Assembly: GCA_020049855.1 (NCBI GenBank)
Contig: JAGVLJ010000008.1
Location: forward strand, 1-48,789
Direction: 5' to 3'
Source: Bacteroidia bacterium
GTDB lineage: Bacteria > Bacteroidota > Bacteroidia > UKL13-3
Length of the DNA stretch: 48,789 nucleotides
Positions within the stretch are counted from its first letter, which is position 1, and the number at the start of each line of letters is the position of its first letter. Under the pieces are notes generated by a model. The model worked only from the letters and a program-made list of their open reading frames with translations. It had not been told where the DNA came from and searched no databases. The translations under genes and the position numbers were made by a program. Below are positions 8,672 to 17,122 of the stretch, in pieces.

Positions 8672-9253
8672 ATGATAGTTGATTTAACCAGTGACTACTG
8701 GAACAACCGATATATTGAGCAGCAAACGGCCTGGGATGTAGGTGAAGTTTCAACTCCCCTCAAAAATTATATTGACCAACTGGGATCCAAGCACCTTCGC
8801 ATACTGATACCCGGTTGCGGCAATGCATATGAAGCCGCTTACATGCTTGAGCAAGGGTTTACAAATATAACCTGCATTGATATTTCCCCGGTGTTGTGTG
8901 CTGCGTTAGAAAACCGATTTAGCAACCAGGGGCTAAAAATAATTTGTTCGGATTTTTTTACTCACCACGGACGGTATGATATGATACTGGAACAAACGTT
9001 CTTCTGCGCACTTCCTCTATCCATGCGCCTGTCCTATGCCTCGCATATGAATGAATTGCTTGCACAAAGCGGAAAGTTGGTTGGCGTGATGTTTAACTGT
9101 GAGTTTGAGAACGATGGTCCACCATTCGGTGGAAGTGCAGCAGAGTATAAAACTTTTTTTGAACCCTATTTCACTTTCAAGCATTTTGCCCCTTGTTATA
9201 ATTCCATAGCAAAACGAGATGGAAATGAACTTTTTGTTGTGTTGCAGAAATAG
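8672..9253 (+). CDS. TPMT-family SAM-dependent methyltransferase
   Basis: A 193-residue Rossmann-fold methyltransferase of the thiopurine S-methyltransferase family. SAM motif I is LIPGCGNAYEAAYML at 45-59, followed by the acidic loop CIDISP at 68-73. The family's N-terminal YWNNRYIEQQTAWDVGE segment is at 9-25, and an EQTFFCALP-like motif lies in the middle. Relatives methylate thiols, halides or metalloids; the substrate here is unknown. The gene starts 2 bases after the TonB receptor stop, so the two are probably co-translated, although nothing visible links their functions. Confidence in the family is high and in any substrate low. Confidence 0.85.
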   Translation: MIVDLTSDYWNNRYIEQQTAWDVGEVSTPLKNYIDQLGSKHLRILIPGCGNAYEAAYMLEQGFTNITCIDISPVLCAALENRFSNQGLKIICSDFFTHHGRYDMILEQTFFCALPLSMRLSYASHMNELLAQSGKLVGVMFNCEFENDGPPFGGSAAEYKTFFEPYFTFKHFAPCYNSIAKRDGNELFVVLQK

Positions 9254-9298
9254 TAAAAATATTGACGCAGGTCATGTTTTGATTGAAAAGAAAACCCG

Positions 9299-9305
9299 TA
9301 CTTTG
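9299..9305 (+). promoter_or_regulatory. Probable promoter box for tryptophan dioxygenase gene
   Basis: TACTTTG is a near match to TAnnTTTG with one base missing. It ends 28 bases before the ATG at 9334. A TTGA lies upstream at 9283, at shorter than ideal spacing. Confidence 0.35.
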
Positions 9306-9333
9306 GATTCCTTCAAAAATTGTAAGTTAAGTT

Positions 9334-10368
9334 ATGAGTAAACAAGTAAACTACAGCGACTATCTGCAACTTGAAAAAATATTGGATGCTCAGAAGCCCG
9401 AAAGCGTTGCAAACGGGCTGCCCGCTCATGATGAAATGCTATTTATTATTATTCATCAGAGTTATGAGTTGTGGTTTAAACAAATTCTACACGAAATAGA
9501 TTCGGTGGCCGAAATTCTATACATGCCACAGGTGAATGACAATAGTCCGCAATTGCAAACAGTAGTGCATCGTTTAAACAGGATCACTGTTATTCTGCGT
9601 ATGTTAGTGAATAAAGTTGATGTACTGGAAACTATGACCCCCATGGATTTTCTTGATTTTCGCGATATGCTTCGTCCTGCATCTGGTTTTCAAAGTTGGC
9701 AATTTAAAATTACTGAAGCCAAACTGGGGCTAAAATATGAGCATCGTCACGGGCAGGCATACTATACCTCGCAATTGCGCGAAGAACAAATAGCCATGAT
9801 AAAGCAGGTAGAACAACAGCTTACCTTGCTAGAATTGGTTGATGCATGGCTTAAACGCACCCCTTTTTTCAATAACCCTAATTTCTGGAAAAATTATACG
9901 AAAAATACTGCCGGGGGAATTCTTCACCATGCGTTTTGGGATGATTACCGCAATATCTATGCACAAAGTTTGGTAGAAGGCGAAAAACAAAACCTGACAG
10001 AGTTTGACAGTTTGTTTTTAAAAGGAGATAGCGGTAGTGCTTTTAGTGCCGAATCAAACCGTGCAGCGTTGTTTATTATGTTGTATCGCGGGTATCCTAT
10101 GCTGCAGTTGCCGTACAAACTTCTTGAACTATTACTTGAAATTGACAACCTGCTTTCGGCATGGCGTTTTCGGCATGTAAATATGGTGCATCGAATGATT
10201 GGAACCCGGGTAGGAACAGGAGGGAGCAGCGGAAAAGATTACTTGAAGGGAGCTTTGGATAAGCATTATATTTTTAAAGATATAGCACGCCTTACCACAT
10301 TTCTTATTGAGCGCAGAAATCTTCCAAAGTTGAGTCCGGAACTTGAGGCTCGACTTGGATTTGCTTAG
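9334..10368 (+). CDS. kynA: Tryptophan 2,3-dioxygenase
   Basis: A cytoplasmic haem enzyme that opens the indole ring of tryptophan with O2 to give N-formylkynurenine, the first step of the kynurenine route. At 344 residues it is close to animal enzymes in length. The substrate-pocket motif HDEMLFIIIHQSYELWFKQ is at 32-50. The C-terminal haem and substrate motif RFRHVNMVHRMIGT plus VGTGGSSG spans about 278-300, with His281 the likely axial ligand. No kynureninase, formamidase or kynurenine monooxygenase gene is in the window, so the rest of the pathway must lie elsewhere. It appears to have its own promoter and is followed by the cystathionine enzyme gene after 81 bases. Confidence 0.96.
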   Translation: MSKQVNYSDYLQLEKILDAQKPESVANGLPAHDEMLFIIIHQSYELWFKQILHEIDSVAEILYMPQVNDNSPQLQTVVHRLNRITVILRMLVNKVDVLETMTPMDFLDFRDMLRPASGFQSWQFKITEAKLGLKYEHRHGQAYYTSQLREEQIAMIKQVEQQLTLLELVDAWLKRTPFFNNPNFWKNYTKNTAGGILHHAFWDDYRNIYAQSLVEGEKQNLTEFDSLFLKGDSGSAFSAESNRAALFIMLYRGYPMLQLPYKLLELLLEIDNLLSAWRFRHVNMVHRMIGTRVGTGGSSGKDYLKGALDKHYIFKDIARLTTFLIERRNLPKLSPELEARLGFA

Positions 10369-10425
10369 TACTCTATCCGCATTCTTTTTTTATTCAGCTG
10401 GGCTTGCAGTTTCATAGGTTGAACT

Positions 10426-10433
10426 TACCTTCG
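10426..10433 (+). promoter_or_regulatory. Promoter box for the cystathionine enzyme gene
   Basis: TACCTTCG differs from TAnnTTTG at one position. It ends 16 bases before the ATG at 10450, and a TTG lies near 10419. Confidence 0.4.
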
Positions 10434-10449
10434 CAGCAAAGTTTAACAT

Positions 10450-11589
10450 ATGAAATTTGGAACAAAAGCCATACATGCGGGTCAAGAACCTGACCCAACC
10501 ACAGGAGCTATTATGACTCCGATTTATCAAACTTCTACATACTGGCAGGAGAGTCCGGGCAAACACAAAGGATATGCATATGCACGTGGTAAAAACCCTA
10601 CCCGAAATGCGTTGGAAAAGTGTATTGCAGCTTTAGAAAACGGAAAACATGGCTTATGTTTTTCAAGCGGAATGGGTGCCACCGATGCAGTAATAAAATT
10701 ATTGCAACCCGGAGATGAGGTGGTAACCGGAAATGATTTGTATGGAGGAACGTACCGCATGTTTACCAAAGTATTTGCCAAATACGGAATCAAATTTCAT
10801 TTTATTGATTTAACAGATGCCCAAAATATCTGCAATTACTTAACTGCAAATACCAAACTCATCTGGGTTGAAACACCTACTAACCCAACCATGCAGATAG
10901 TGGATATTGCGGCCTGTGCTTCCATTGCCCAACAGAATAATTTAATTCTTGCGGTTGATAATACTTTTGCCTCTCCATACTTACAAAATCCACTGGATTT
11001 AGGTGCAGATATTGTGATGCACAGTGTAACAAAATATCTGGGCGGACACAGCGATGTGGTAATGGGCGCATTGGTTACAAATGACGATAAACTGCACGAG
11101 CAATTAGCTTTTATTCATAACAGTTGCGGGGCTACTCCCGGACCTCAGGACAGTTTTTTGGTTTTGCGCGGAATTAAAACATTACACCTGCGCATGAAGG
11201 CACATTGTGAAAACGGTCGAATAATAGCCGAGTATTTACGTAGCCATTCCAAAATTGAAAAAGTGTACTGGCCGGGATTTACTGATCACCCCAATCACGC
11301 CATTGCTAAAAAACAAATGCGCGATTTTGGCGGAATGATATCTATTGTTCTTAAAGGCGCTGACCTTCCGGAAACATTCCGTATTGCTTCTTCGTTCAAC
11401 GTATTCTCATTAGCCGAAAGTTTGGGTGGAGTAGAGTCCCTCATTAATCACCCTGCTACCATGACACATGCTTCTATTCCTAAGGAAGAGCGAGAGAAAG
11501 CCGGGGTGGTGGATAATTTATTGCGATTGAGTGTTGGGGTGGAGGACATTGATGATTTAATGGACGATTTAAAACAGGCACTAAGTTAA
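10450..11589 (+). CDS. metB: Cystathionine gamma-synthase/gamma-lyase family enzyme
   Basis: A PLP enzyme of the Cys/Met metabolism family acting in transsulfuration, 379 residues. PLP Lys195 sits in SVTKYLGGHSDVVMG (192-206). Other family residues are YARGKNPTRNALE at 44-56, FSSGMGA at 71-77, DNTFASPYLQNP at 170-181 and the C-terminal SLGGVESLI and HPATMTHA motifs. Sequence alone does not separate synthase from gamma-lyase with certainty; the overall pattern fits the group usually annotated as cystathionine gamma-synthase. A Rho-independent terminator follows the stop at once, so the gene ends its transcript. Confidence 0.88.
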   Translation: MKFGTKAIHAGQEPDPTTGAIMTPIYQTSTYWQESPGKHKGYAYARGKNPTRNALEKCIAALENGKHGLCFSSGMGATDAVIKLLQPGDEVVTGNDLYGGTYRMFTKVFAKYGIKFHFIDLTDAQNICNYLTANTKLIWVETPTNPTMQIVDIAACASIAQQNNLILAVDNTFASPYLQNPLDLGADIVMHSVTKYLGGHSDVVMGALVTNDDKLHEQLAFIHNSCGATPGPQDSFLVLRGIKTLHLRMKAHCENGRIIAEYLRSHSKIEKVYWPGFTDHPNHAIAKKQMRDFGGMISIVLKGADLPETFRIASSFNVFSLAESLGGVESLINHPATMTHASIPKEEREKAGVVDNLLRLSVGVEDIDDLMDDLKQALS

Positions 11590-11590
11590 A

Positions 11591-11617
11591 CGAAAACCGC
11601 CCGGGAGGCGGTTTTCG
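11591..11617 (+). terminator. Rho-independent terminator after metB-like gene
   Basis: CGAAAACCGCC pairs perfectly with GGCGGTTTTCG over 11 bp around a 5-base loop (11602-11606). It starts one base after the stop codon. Because the stem has A-rich and T-rich flanks on both sides, it could also end transcription from the opposite strand (the bTHX gene). Confidence 0.85.
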
Positions 11618-11638
11618 GCATGAAATTAATAAACTCCT

Positions 11639-11755
11639 TCAGGCTTTCTTCGAAGTTTTTGTTTTTTTAGCCTTCAATGCTTTTCGGTTGCGCGAGCGGC
11701 CGAAAGAGCCATTGTTCATTTTCCCTTTTTTTGTTTTGATATCTCCTTTTCCCAT
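11639..11755 (-). CDS. thx: 30S ribosomal protein bTHX
   Basis: A 38-residue, strongly basic protein matching the bTHX family, first known from the Thermus 30S subunit, where it sits in the head and stabilises RNA folds. The N-terminus MGKGDIKTKKGKMNNGSFG follows the family pattern MGKGDxxTxxGKxxxGSxG, and the rest is a Lys/Arg/Thr tail ending KTSKKA. It falls below common ORF length cut-offs and is easily missed. The minus-strand start is preceded by a TAATTTTG box (11791-11798). The terminator at 11591-11617 lies just beyond its stop and may serve it too. The identification rests on the N-terminal pattern and composition. Confidence 0.88.
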   Translation of the reverse strand: MGKGDIKTKKGKMNNGSFGRSRNRKALKAKKTKTSKKA

Positions 11756-11790
11756 ACGATGTATAAATTAGAAATACGTTAAAATTCATA

Positions 11791-11798
11791 CAAAATTA
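11791..11798 (-). promoter_or_regulatory. -7 promoter box for bTHX gene
   Basis: On the minus strand this reads TAATTTTG, matching TAnnTTTG, about 35 bases upstream of the bTHX ATG. Confidence 0.45.
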
Positions 11799-11831
11799 TG
11801 AACTGGGGGTATCTTTTAAAAGTTTTAAAAG

Positions 11832-12203
11832 CTAATGTAAGAGATCAACTGTAATGGTTTCACCGGCTTTGATCTGCACCGTTTTGTGAACCTTGCTTTG
11901 TGTGGTATTTACAAAAGCTACTACATAATTACCCAGATTGATATCTTGAAACTGAATGATACCAGAGGAAGAAAAATTATTTTTGCTGATTGCATAGCAC
12001 CCTTGTTACGAAAAAAAGATTGAGTTAAAACGCTCACATCTTTTAAATCTATGTGAGATGGTCAGCTATGCAAGTGGTTGCTTCGCCTGTAGTAATAACT
12101 TAGTCACCGGTAAAGTTAACGGTGAGTTCTTTATTCTTTTGGCAGGAAAATAGAACTAGAATTATTGCGAATAGCAGGAGTTTTTTTAAGTTAATTTTAT
12201 CAT
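11832..12203 (-). pseudogene. Decayed lipoprotein gene
   Basis: Read on the minus strand, the ATG at 12203 gives only MIKLT before a stop. A frame shifted from it reads a clear lipoprotein signal, LKKLLLFAIILVLFSCQKNK, with a lipobox cysteine, then continues ELTVNFTGD to a stop. A second frame resumes with HIDLKDVSVLTQSFFRNKG. A third carries a beta-sandwich-like C-terminus, GIIQFQDINLGNYVVAFVN, and ends in TAG at 11832. At least three frame breaks and a stop interrupt what was probably a protein of about 120 residues. The original role is unknown; the C-terminal part resembles the peptide-regulatory or transthyretin-like folds common in this phylum. Confidence 0.7.
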
Positions 12204-12244
12204 GGTTGTAATTAAAAGCACAAATTATTTAGACGTTGTGTTTT

Positions 12245-13024
12245 ATGCAAGAAAAAAAGGGTCGGTGGGCACTTCAACAAATTTCATTTTATGGCTCAAT
12301 ATTGCTTCTTTTTTTCTATACTTGTCAGGTAATGGATTATCAACTTTTAGCACTCACCATTGGTCCGGCCATTAGTATTGCCATTTATGTGTACTGGCGT
12401 GGCAAACTGATGCGCGAACCTGTACAAAAGCTACTCAAGGCTTTTGCACTTGGTTGTTTTAGTGTGGTTCCGGCTATTGCATTTGAATTGTTGTTCCGTA
12501 AAATAGGGGTTAAGGCCAGTCCCGATTTATTCCGCACGGTTATTTATGCATTTATAGGTGTGGGGCTGAGCGAAGAGTTCAGCAAATTTTTCTTTTTACG
12601 AAAGTATTTTTACCGCGATAAGGTATTTGATGAGCCGTATGATGGAATTACCTATTCGGTTATGATTTCAATGGGTTTTGCCACGCTCGAAAATATTTTA
12701 TATGTGTATGTGTATAGCAAAGGTGATCCGCAGAATATAGCGTTGGCAAGAGCCTTTACTGCAGTACCTGCACATGCTACCTTTGCCATTGCTATGGGAT
12801 ATTATACAGGCATAGCCCGTTTCAAAAGTAGATACCCTACGGTGCATCTGGTAGCGGCTTTACTGGTAGCAGTGTTGATGCATGGCAGTTACGACTTTTT
12901 TATTCTGCAGCGTAGCTATCCTCAAATTGCAGGTGGTGCTATGGTGTCACTGGTATTATCTGTTATTTATTCGCTTCGGGCTATAAAGCTTCAGGTAGCT
13001 CATACTCCTTTTCAGCACCGATGA
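12245..13024 (+). CDS. prsW: PrsW-family intramembrane metalloprotease
   Basis: A polytopic membrane protein of the PrsW/CPBP-like group. In Bacillus, PrsW makes the first cut in an anti-sigma factor. The family motifs appear in order: SEEFSKFFFLRKY around residues 117-129, DEPYDGITYSVMISMGFATLEN around 136-157, AVPAHATFAIAMGYY around 180-194 and a late HGSYDFF. The Glu and His residues are the expected zinc ligands. About seven hydrophobic segments are visible. The ATG at 12245 gives 259 residues; a TTG three codons earlier is also open. The stop overlaps the next gene's ATG (ATGA), so the two are translationally coupled. No anti-sigma factor gene is nearby. Confidence 0.82.
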   Translation: MQEKKGRWALQQISFYGSILLLFFYTCQVMDYQLLALTIGPAISIAIYVYWRGKLMREPVQKLLKAFALGCFSVVPAIAFELLFRKIGVKASPDLFRTVIYAFIGVGLSEEFSKFFFLRKYFYRDKVFDEPYDGITYSVMISMGFATLENILYVYVYSKGDPQNIALARAFTAVPAHATFAIAMGYYTGIARFKSRYPTVHLVAALLVAVLMHGSYDFFILQRSYPQIAGGAMVSLVLSVIYSLRAIKLQVAHTPFQHR

Positions 13025-13803
13025 AAAGAGCCGAACTAAAAAAACTGCTCGAAGCAAAAGTAAAAGCTTACAATTCGGACGCATTTATTGAAACAGATCC
13101 CATTTCTGTTCCTCATTTGTTCACAAAGAAGCAGGATATTGAAATAGCCGGATTTTTAGCAGCTACACTGGCCTGGGGGCAACGCATAACCATTTTAAAC
13201 AACTGCCGTAAATTAATGACACGAATGGATAATGCCCCGCATGATTTTATTGTACATCATAAACCTAAAGAACTTAAACATCTTGAAGGATTTGTTCATC
13301 GCACATTTAATGATACTGATCTGCTCTATTTCATACATTTTCTTAAATGGTATTATAAGAAGCACGATTCCCTAGAAGATGCTTTTGCTATTGGAATGGG
13401 AAAAAGGGATACTACCATTGAAGGAGGGTTGAATCATTTCAGAACTTTATTTTTTTCCTTGCCTCATTTTCCTCCACGTACTAAAAAACATGTAGCTTCT
13501 CCTTTGCAAAACTCTGCCTGCAAGCGCTTATGCATGTACCTGCGGTGGATGGTGCGCAAGGATAAACAAGGCGTAGATTTTGGTATCTGGAAGAAAATCA
13601 AACCAGCCCAATTGCAATGTCCGCTTGATTTACATTCAGGACGAACCGCCCGTGAGTTGGGATTGCTCACTCGCAACTACGATGACTGGAAAGCGGTGTG
13701 CGAACTTACCGATAACCTGCGCCAGTTTGACGCTACCGACCCTGTTAAATACGATTTCGCCCTTTATGGAATAGGGGTATTTGAAGGCAAAAAGGGGGTT
13801 TAA
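13021..13803 (+). CDS. TIGR02757 (DUF2400) family protein
   Basis: A 260-residue protein matching the uncharacterised TIGR02757 family seen in Bacteroidota and spirochaetes. Recognisable stretches are TDPISVPHLFTKKQDIEIAG at about 25-44, FLAATLAWGQR at 45-55, HRTFNDTDLLYFI near 96-108, and the C-terminal RWMVRKDKQGVDFGIW and LDLHSGRTARELGLL segments. The last parts recall helix-hairpin-helix DNA glycosylases, which is my inference. It is coupled to prsW by a 4-base overlap. Its stop overlaps the convergent ftcD stop by 4 bases (13800-13803). Function is unknown. Confidence 0.85.
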   Translation: MKRAELKKLLEAKVKAYNSDAFIETDPISVPHLFTKKQDIEIAGFLAATLAWGQRITILNNCRKLMTRMDNAPHDFIVHHKPKELKHLEGFVHRTFNDTDLLYFIHFLKWYYKKHDSLEDAFAIGMGKRDTTIEGGLNHFRTLFFSLPHFPPRTKKHVASPLQNSACKRLCMYLRWMVRKDKQGVDFGIWKKIKPAQLQCPLDLHSGRTARELGLLTRNYDDWKAVCELTDNLRQFDATDPVKYDFALYGIGVFEGKKGV

Positions 13804-15491
13804 ATACTTTCTCCCACTTTTCTTATCATTGAATTAACCGTGTTGTTTGCCGATTCAAAAATGGTTTTGGCCTGATTCAAATACTCTTCCGCAAATTCCC
13901 TATCTTTTAAATCCTTTGCATTGATACGTACATTCAGGTAGGCTCCTTCAATAGCGGTGCGCAGGCATAAGGCACCAACAGCTCCGTCACTAATGGAATT
14001 GGGGTTTCCTTCTTTCACCATGGCTTCACAAAGGGGTAAGGCTTCAGCAGCGGTTTGCATGGCTTTGAACGGAATTTCCACCGCGTATTTGGTGGCTTCC
14101 TGTATGGCGGCCGTGCGGGTTTTCTTTTCCTCCTCCGTGTTTTTGGGTAAACCAAAAGCCGTCATGATGCGGTTAAATGCACGGGTATCTTCATCTACCA
14201 AAAACAATAAGCGGTCTTTTAACGCTTGTCCTTTCACAGCCCATTCACTGAAATAGGCAGCTTTGTCTTCCCACCCGCGTTTACCTGCTGAAAGGTTGGC
14301 GACCATAGTACCCAACGATGCACCTAACGCACCGGCATACGCAGCAATGGAACCTCCACCCGGAGCGGGAGAATCGGCTGCGGTTTCATTGGCAAATTCT
14401 TTCAGGTTTAGGCGTACTAATTTTTCATCTTCCTTATTGCGTAGTTGGTATTCGATGATTTTTTTATCCGGGTCAAATGGAGCCAGCTCATCCAGCCCCA
14501 GTGATTTTACGGCAATGTGAATGAGCTCTTCCTCCGATACCCCAAGTGATTGCTTTTGTTTGGCGAGAAAATATTTTCCTGCATCCAACATGGCCTGTAA
14601 TGGAATAAGTCCTACCAGTTCCGAACCTGTTACCCGTACTCCGCGAGAGGTAGCACTTTTTACTACTTCATCAAAGGCAATGTGCACGGGTGTTATGTGG
14701 TAATTGGTCAGGTTCATGGAAATTTGTGCCACCTTGTATTCTTCAATGTACCAGCCAATGGCTTTACACGCTTTCAATGTTCCGGGAATGCGTACAGGTT
14801 CTCCGTTGGCATCGTTCACTATTTTACCGATGATGGGATGTCCTTCGCGTTTTACACGCCCCGCCTCGCGCACATCAAAGGCAATGGAGTTGGCTAAGCG
14901 GGTGGATTTGGTGTTGAGGTTAATATTGTACGCAATCAAAAAATTTCTGGCTCCTATTACAGTGGCTCCGCTTTTGGCCGGAAATTCAGCCGGGCCGAAA
15001 TCAGGTTTCCATTGAGGTTCTTTTATCTTTTTAAAGAACCCTTCATATTCTCCTGCCCGAATAACGGAAAGGTTTTTTCTTTCGGGATTGTTTTGTGCGT
15101 ATTCGTAGAGGAAAGCAGGAATTTTTAATTCTTCGCCCACCCGTTTGGCTAATTTTTTTGCATAGTCAGCCGTTTCTTCCATACTGATGCCTGAGACCGG
15201 AATAAACGGACAAACATCGGTTGCACCCATACGCGGATGTTCGCCTTTGTGTTTGCTCATATCAATTACCTCGGCTGCTTTTTGTATGCCACGAAATGCA
15301 GCTTCAACAACTGCATCAGGGTTACCCACAAAAGTTACCACCGTGCGGTTGGTGGCTTTACCCGGGTCCACATCCAGCAGCTTGATCCCATCTACGCTTT
15401 CAATGGCATTGGTAATCTGTTTGATGATTCCCAAATCATTGCCTTCGCTGAAATTGGGTACACATTCTATCAGTTGTTGTTGCATATTCAA
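13800..15491 (-). CDS. ftcD: Formimidoyltransferase-cyclodeaminase
   Basis: A bifunctional folate enzyme of histidine degradation. The N-terminal half (about 1-320) moves the formimino group from formiminoglutamate to tetrahydrofolate. The C-terminal half (about 360-563) releases ammonia to give methenyl-tetrahydrofolate. Visible landmarks are ECVPNFSEG at 9-17, the HPRMGATDVCPF segment near 84-95, and the cyclodeaminase glycine loop DSPAPGGGSIAAYAGALGA at about 373-391. At 563 residues it has the usual fused length. No hutH, hutU or hutI gene is in the window. A second Met two codons in is an equally good start. Confidence 0.95.
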   Translation of the reverse strand: MNMQQQLIECVPNFSEGNDLGIIKQITNAIESVDGIKLLDVDPGKATNRTVVTFVGNPDAVVEAAFRGIQKAAEVIDMSKHKGEHPRMGATDVCPFIPVSGISMEETADYAKKLAKRVGEELKIPAFLYEYAQNNPERKNLSVIRAGEYEGFFKKIKEPQWKPDFGPAEFPAKSGATVIGARNFLIAYNINLNTKSTRLANSIAFDVREAGRVKREGHPIIGKIVNDANGEPVRIPGTLKACKAIGWYIEEYKVAQISMNLTNYHITPVHIAFDEVVKSATSRGVRVTGSELVGLIPLQAMLDAGKYFLAKQKQSLGVSEEELIHIAVKSLGLDELAPFDPDKKIIEYQLRNKEDEKLVRLNLKEFANETAADSPAPGGGSIAAYAGALGASLGTMVANLSAGKRGWEDKAAYFSEWAVKGQALKDRLLFLVDEDTRAFNRIMTAFGLPKNTEEEKKTRTAAIQEATKYAVEIPFKAMQTAAEALPLCEAMVKEGNPNSISDGAVGALCLRTAIEGAYLNVRINAKDLKDREFAEEYLNQAKTIFESANNTVNSMIRKVGESI

Positions 15492-15872
15492 TAGTTAAAG
15501 GGTTCAAAGTTGGTGTTTTCTCTGCAATATTACCAGCATGTTTCAGCTGAAAGCGGGGAAGGAGGAATAGGCATAGCAAAGGACTGATTTTAACATGCTA
15601 AGTGGTTGATTTGACAGGGGGTTAACATTAAAAATAAAAAATAAGTTGTATGAACAACGAAGTAAAAAACACGTGTACCTGTTGGCGATAACTGTCAAGA
15701 AAGGTCAGCCTCCGTAGTGCTTGCAGTAGGTAACAGGAGATGATTCGTACTATGTTTATGGTATGCTGTGATTTCACTACTTATAAGCATGTAAAATAAA
15801 CAGACGAACATTTGGCCATTCTCAATTATAGCATTTTCAGTTCCGTATTTTTAGAGTAGCTAAGTATCGGGA
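15492..15872. other. Intergenic stretch, no gene seen
   Basis: This 381-base gap separates the ftcD start from the 3' end of the DUF3187-like gene. No reading frame of useful length, RNA gene or repeat is evident. A short ATG frame near 15650 closes after about a dozen codons and I do not support it. Confidence 0.55.
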
Positions 15873-17093
15873 TTAATTATGCTGGAATATTGTTGCAAGA
15901 GGCATAAGAACTGCAAATCCGGTTTGTAAATCAGGTGCGTTGTCTACTTTAAAATCCTCTTTTATATAAATGAGCAGAACGTATTTTCTAAACCATGCAT
16001 AGGTTAAAGTCCAGTTTTGAGTGGAACGGTACATATGCGTAACTCCCATATGCCAGTGTGTGGTGTACCGAGTGCCATGCAGTACAAGTTTATCAAAATC
16101 CTGCGGCTTATTAAGTGCGCTTTGAAAATAAAAATTGAGTGATAAACTGTTTTGTTTGTTGGAGTTGTTTTTCCTTCTCCATTCCAGTTGAGTCTCAAAA
16201 GAGGGAATGGTTTTGCGGTTGCTAAAAGCAAGTTCCTGTTTTCTGTGAATAACTCCACGTGTGATGAAACTTCCTGCCAAACTAAATATACATACGTTTT
16301 TTTTATCTGGATTACTTTGTTTTTGAAAGGTGGCCGAAAGCCCCAAATCAAGCAAGGGCATGCGAGTGGTGGTATTTACTCCGGTATGAAGTCCTGTAGT
16401 AATAGATGCATGGTGCTTTTTAAGCCACCGTAGTTCGGGATAGTAAAAGAGGTCGGATTGAATACCGGACAGAACGAATTGGTTGTTGTGAAACTTAATA
16501 TAATTTCCATTTTTGTCCTGATAATAGATGGCTGCTTTATTGTATCCGTACTGATTTCGGGCAAACGGATTATTCCCTCCGGCTACCGAGCGGTGAAATT
16601 CTTCAATAAACGCATCGCTGGTAAGCAGCGCAAAGGGCGGCTTGCCGTTAGTAATTAAAAAGCTTCTTATCTGCACAGAAGCACTAAGCCGTTTGCTTAA
16701 GGGAAACAGGATTTTCAAAAAAATGGATCTGATGATGCCGTCAGCCTCAAAAAGGGAAGAGTCGTGGTTGCGCGGTAGCAGGTTGTAAACGGAATCGCGT
16801 TTATGCCAGGGAACCTTAAGCAGTTGAGTTAATGTGGCGGGGTCTTTAGGGAAATAACTGGTGGTGGGAGGAAGCCATACATTACCCGTTCCTATGTCAA
16901 GTTGAAATAGAAGGGAACGTGGAGGTTTATTTTGAAACGGGTGATCAATACGCGTGAACAAAAGTCCCAGCGGATGGGTGGTGAGCATGGTTGGTTTAAC
17001 ACTTCCGGAAAAAAAATCCGAGGAATCAGAACTGCCAGCGAAAACGATACCCGTTAGCATGAAGCAAATAATCCATATGTTAATACGTTTCAT
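15873..17093 (-). CDS. DUF3187-like outer-membrane protein
   Basis: A 406-residue secreted protein with a signal peptide at about 1-20 (MKRINIWIICFMLTGIVFAG). The body alternates polar and aromatic residues as in outer-membrane beta-barrels. The stretch around residues 120-185 (ADGIIRSIFLKILFPLS, then FIEEFHRSVAGGN and PFARNQYGY) resembles the DUF3187 family. That family has a conserved Asp-Gly near the start of a strand and an FIxxFHxxF...RNxY segment, though no function is known. The match is by eye and moderate. It lies 29 bases downstream of a methyltransferase gene on the same strand, so the two may be co-transcribed. Confidence 0.55.
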   Translation of the reverse strand: MKRINIWIICFMLTGIVFAGSSDSSDFFSGSVKPTMLTTHPLGLLFTRIDHPFQNKPPRSLLFQLDIGTGNVWLPPTTSYFPKDPATLTQLLKVPWHKRDSVYNLLPRNHDSSLFEADGIIRSIFLKILFPLSKRLSASVQIRSFLITNGKPPFALLTSDAFIEEFHRSVAGGNNPFARNQYGYNKAAIYYQDKNGNYIKFHNNQFVLSGIQSDLFYYPELRWLKKHHASITTGLHTGVNTTTRMPLLDLGLSATFQKQSNPDKKNVCIFSLAGSFITRGVIHRKQELAFSNRKTIPSFETQLEWRRKNNSNKQNSLSLNFYFQSALNKPQDFDKLVLHGTRYTTHWHMGVTHMYRSTQNWTLTYAWFRKYVLLIYIKEDFKVDNAPDLQTGFAVLMPLATIFQHN

Positions 17094-17122
17094 GGGGTAT
17101 TCAACATCTGAAATTTTTTAAT

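Noticed and set aside
13957-15498. Several open frames of 60-103 codons antisense to ftcD
   Set aside because: They mirror the high coding bias of ftcD in other frames, with no start context or protein features of their own.
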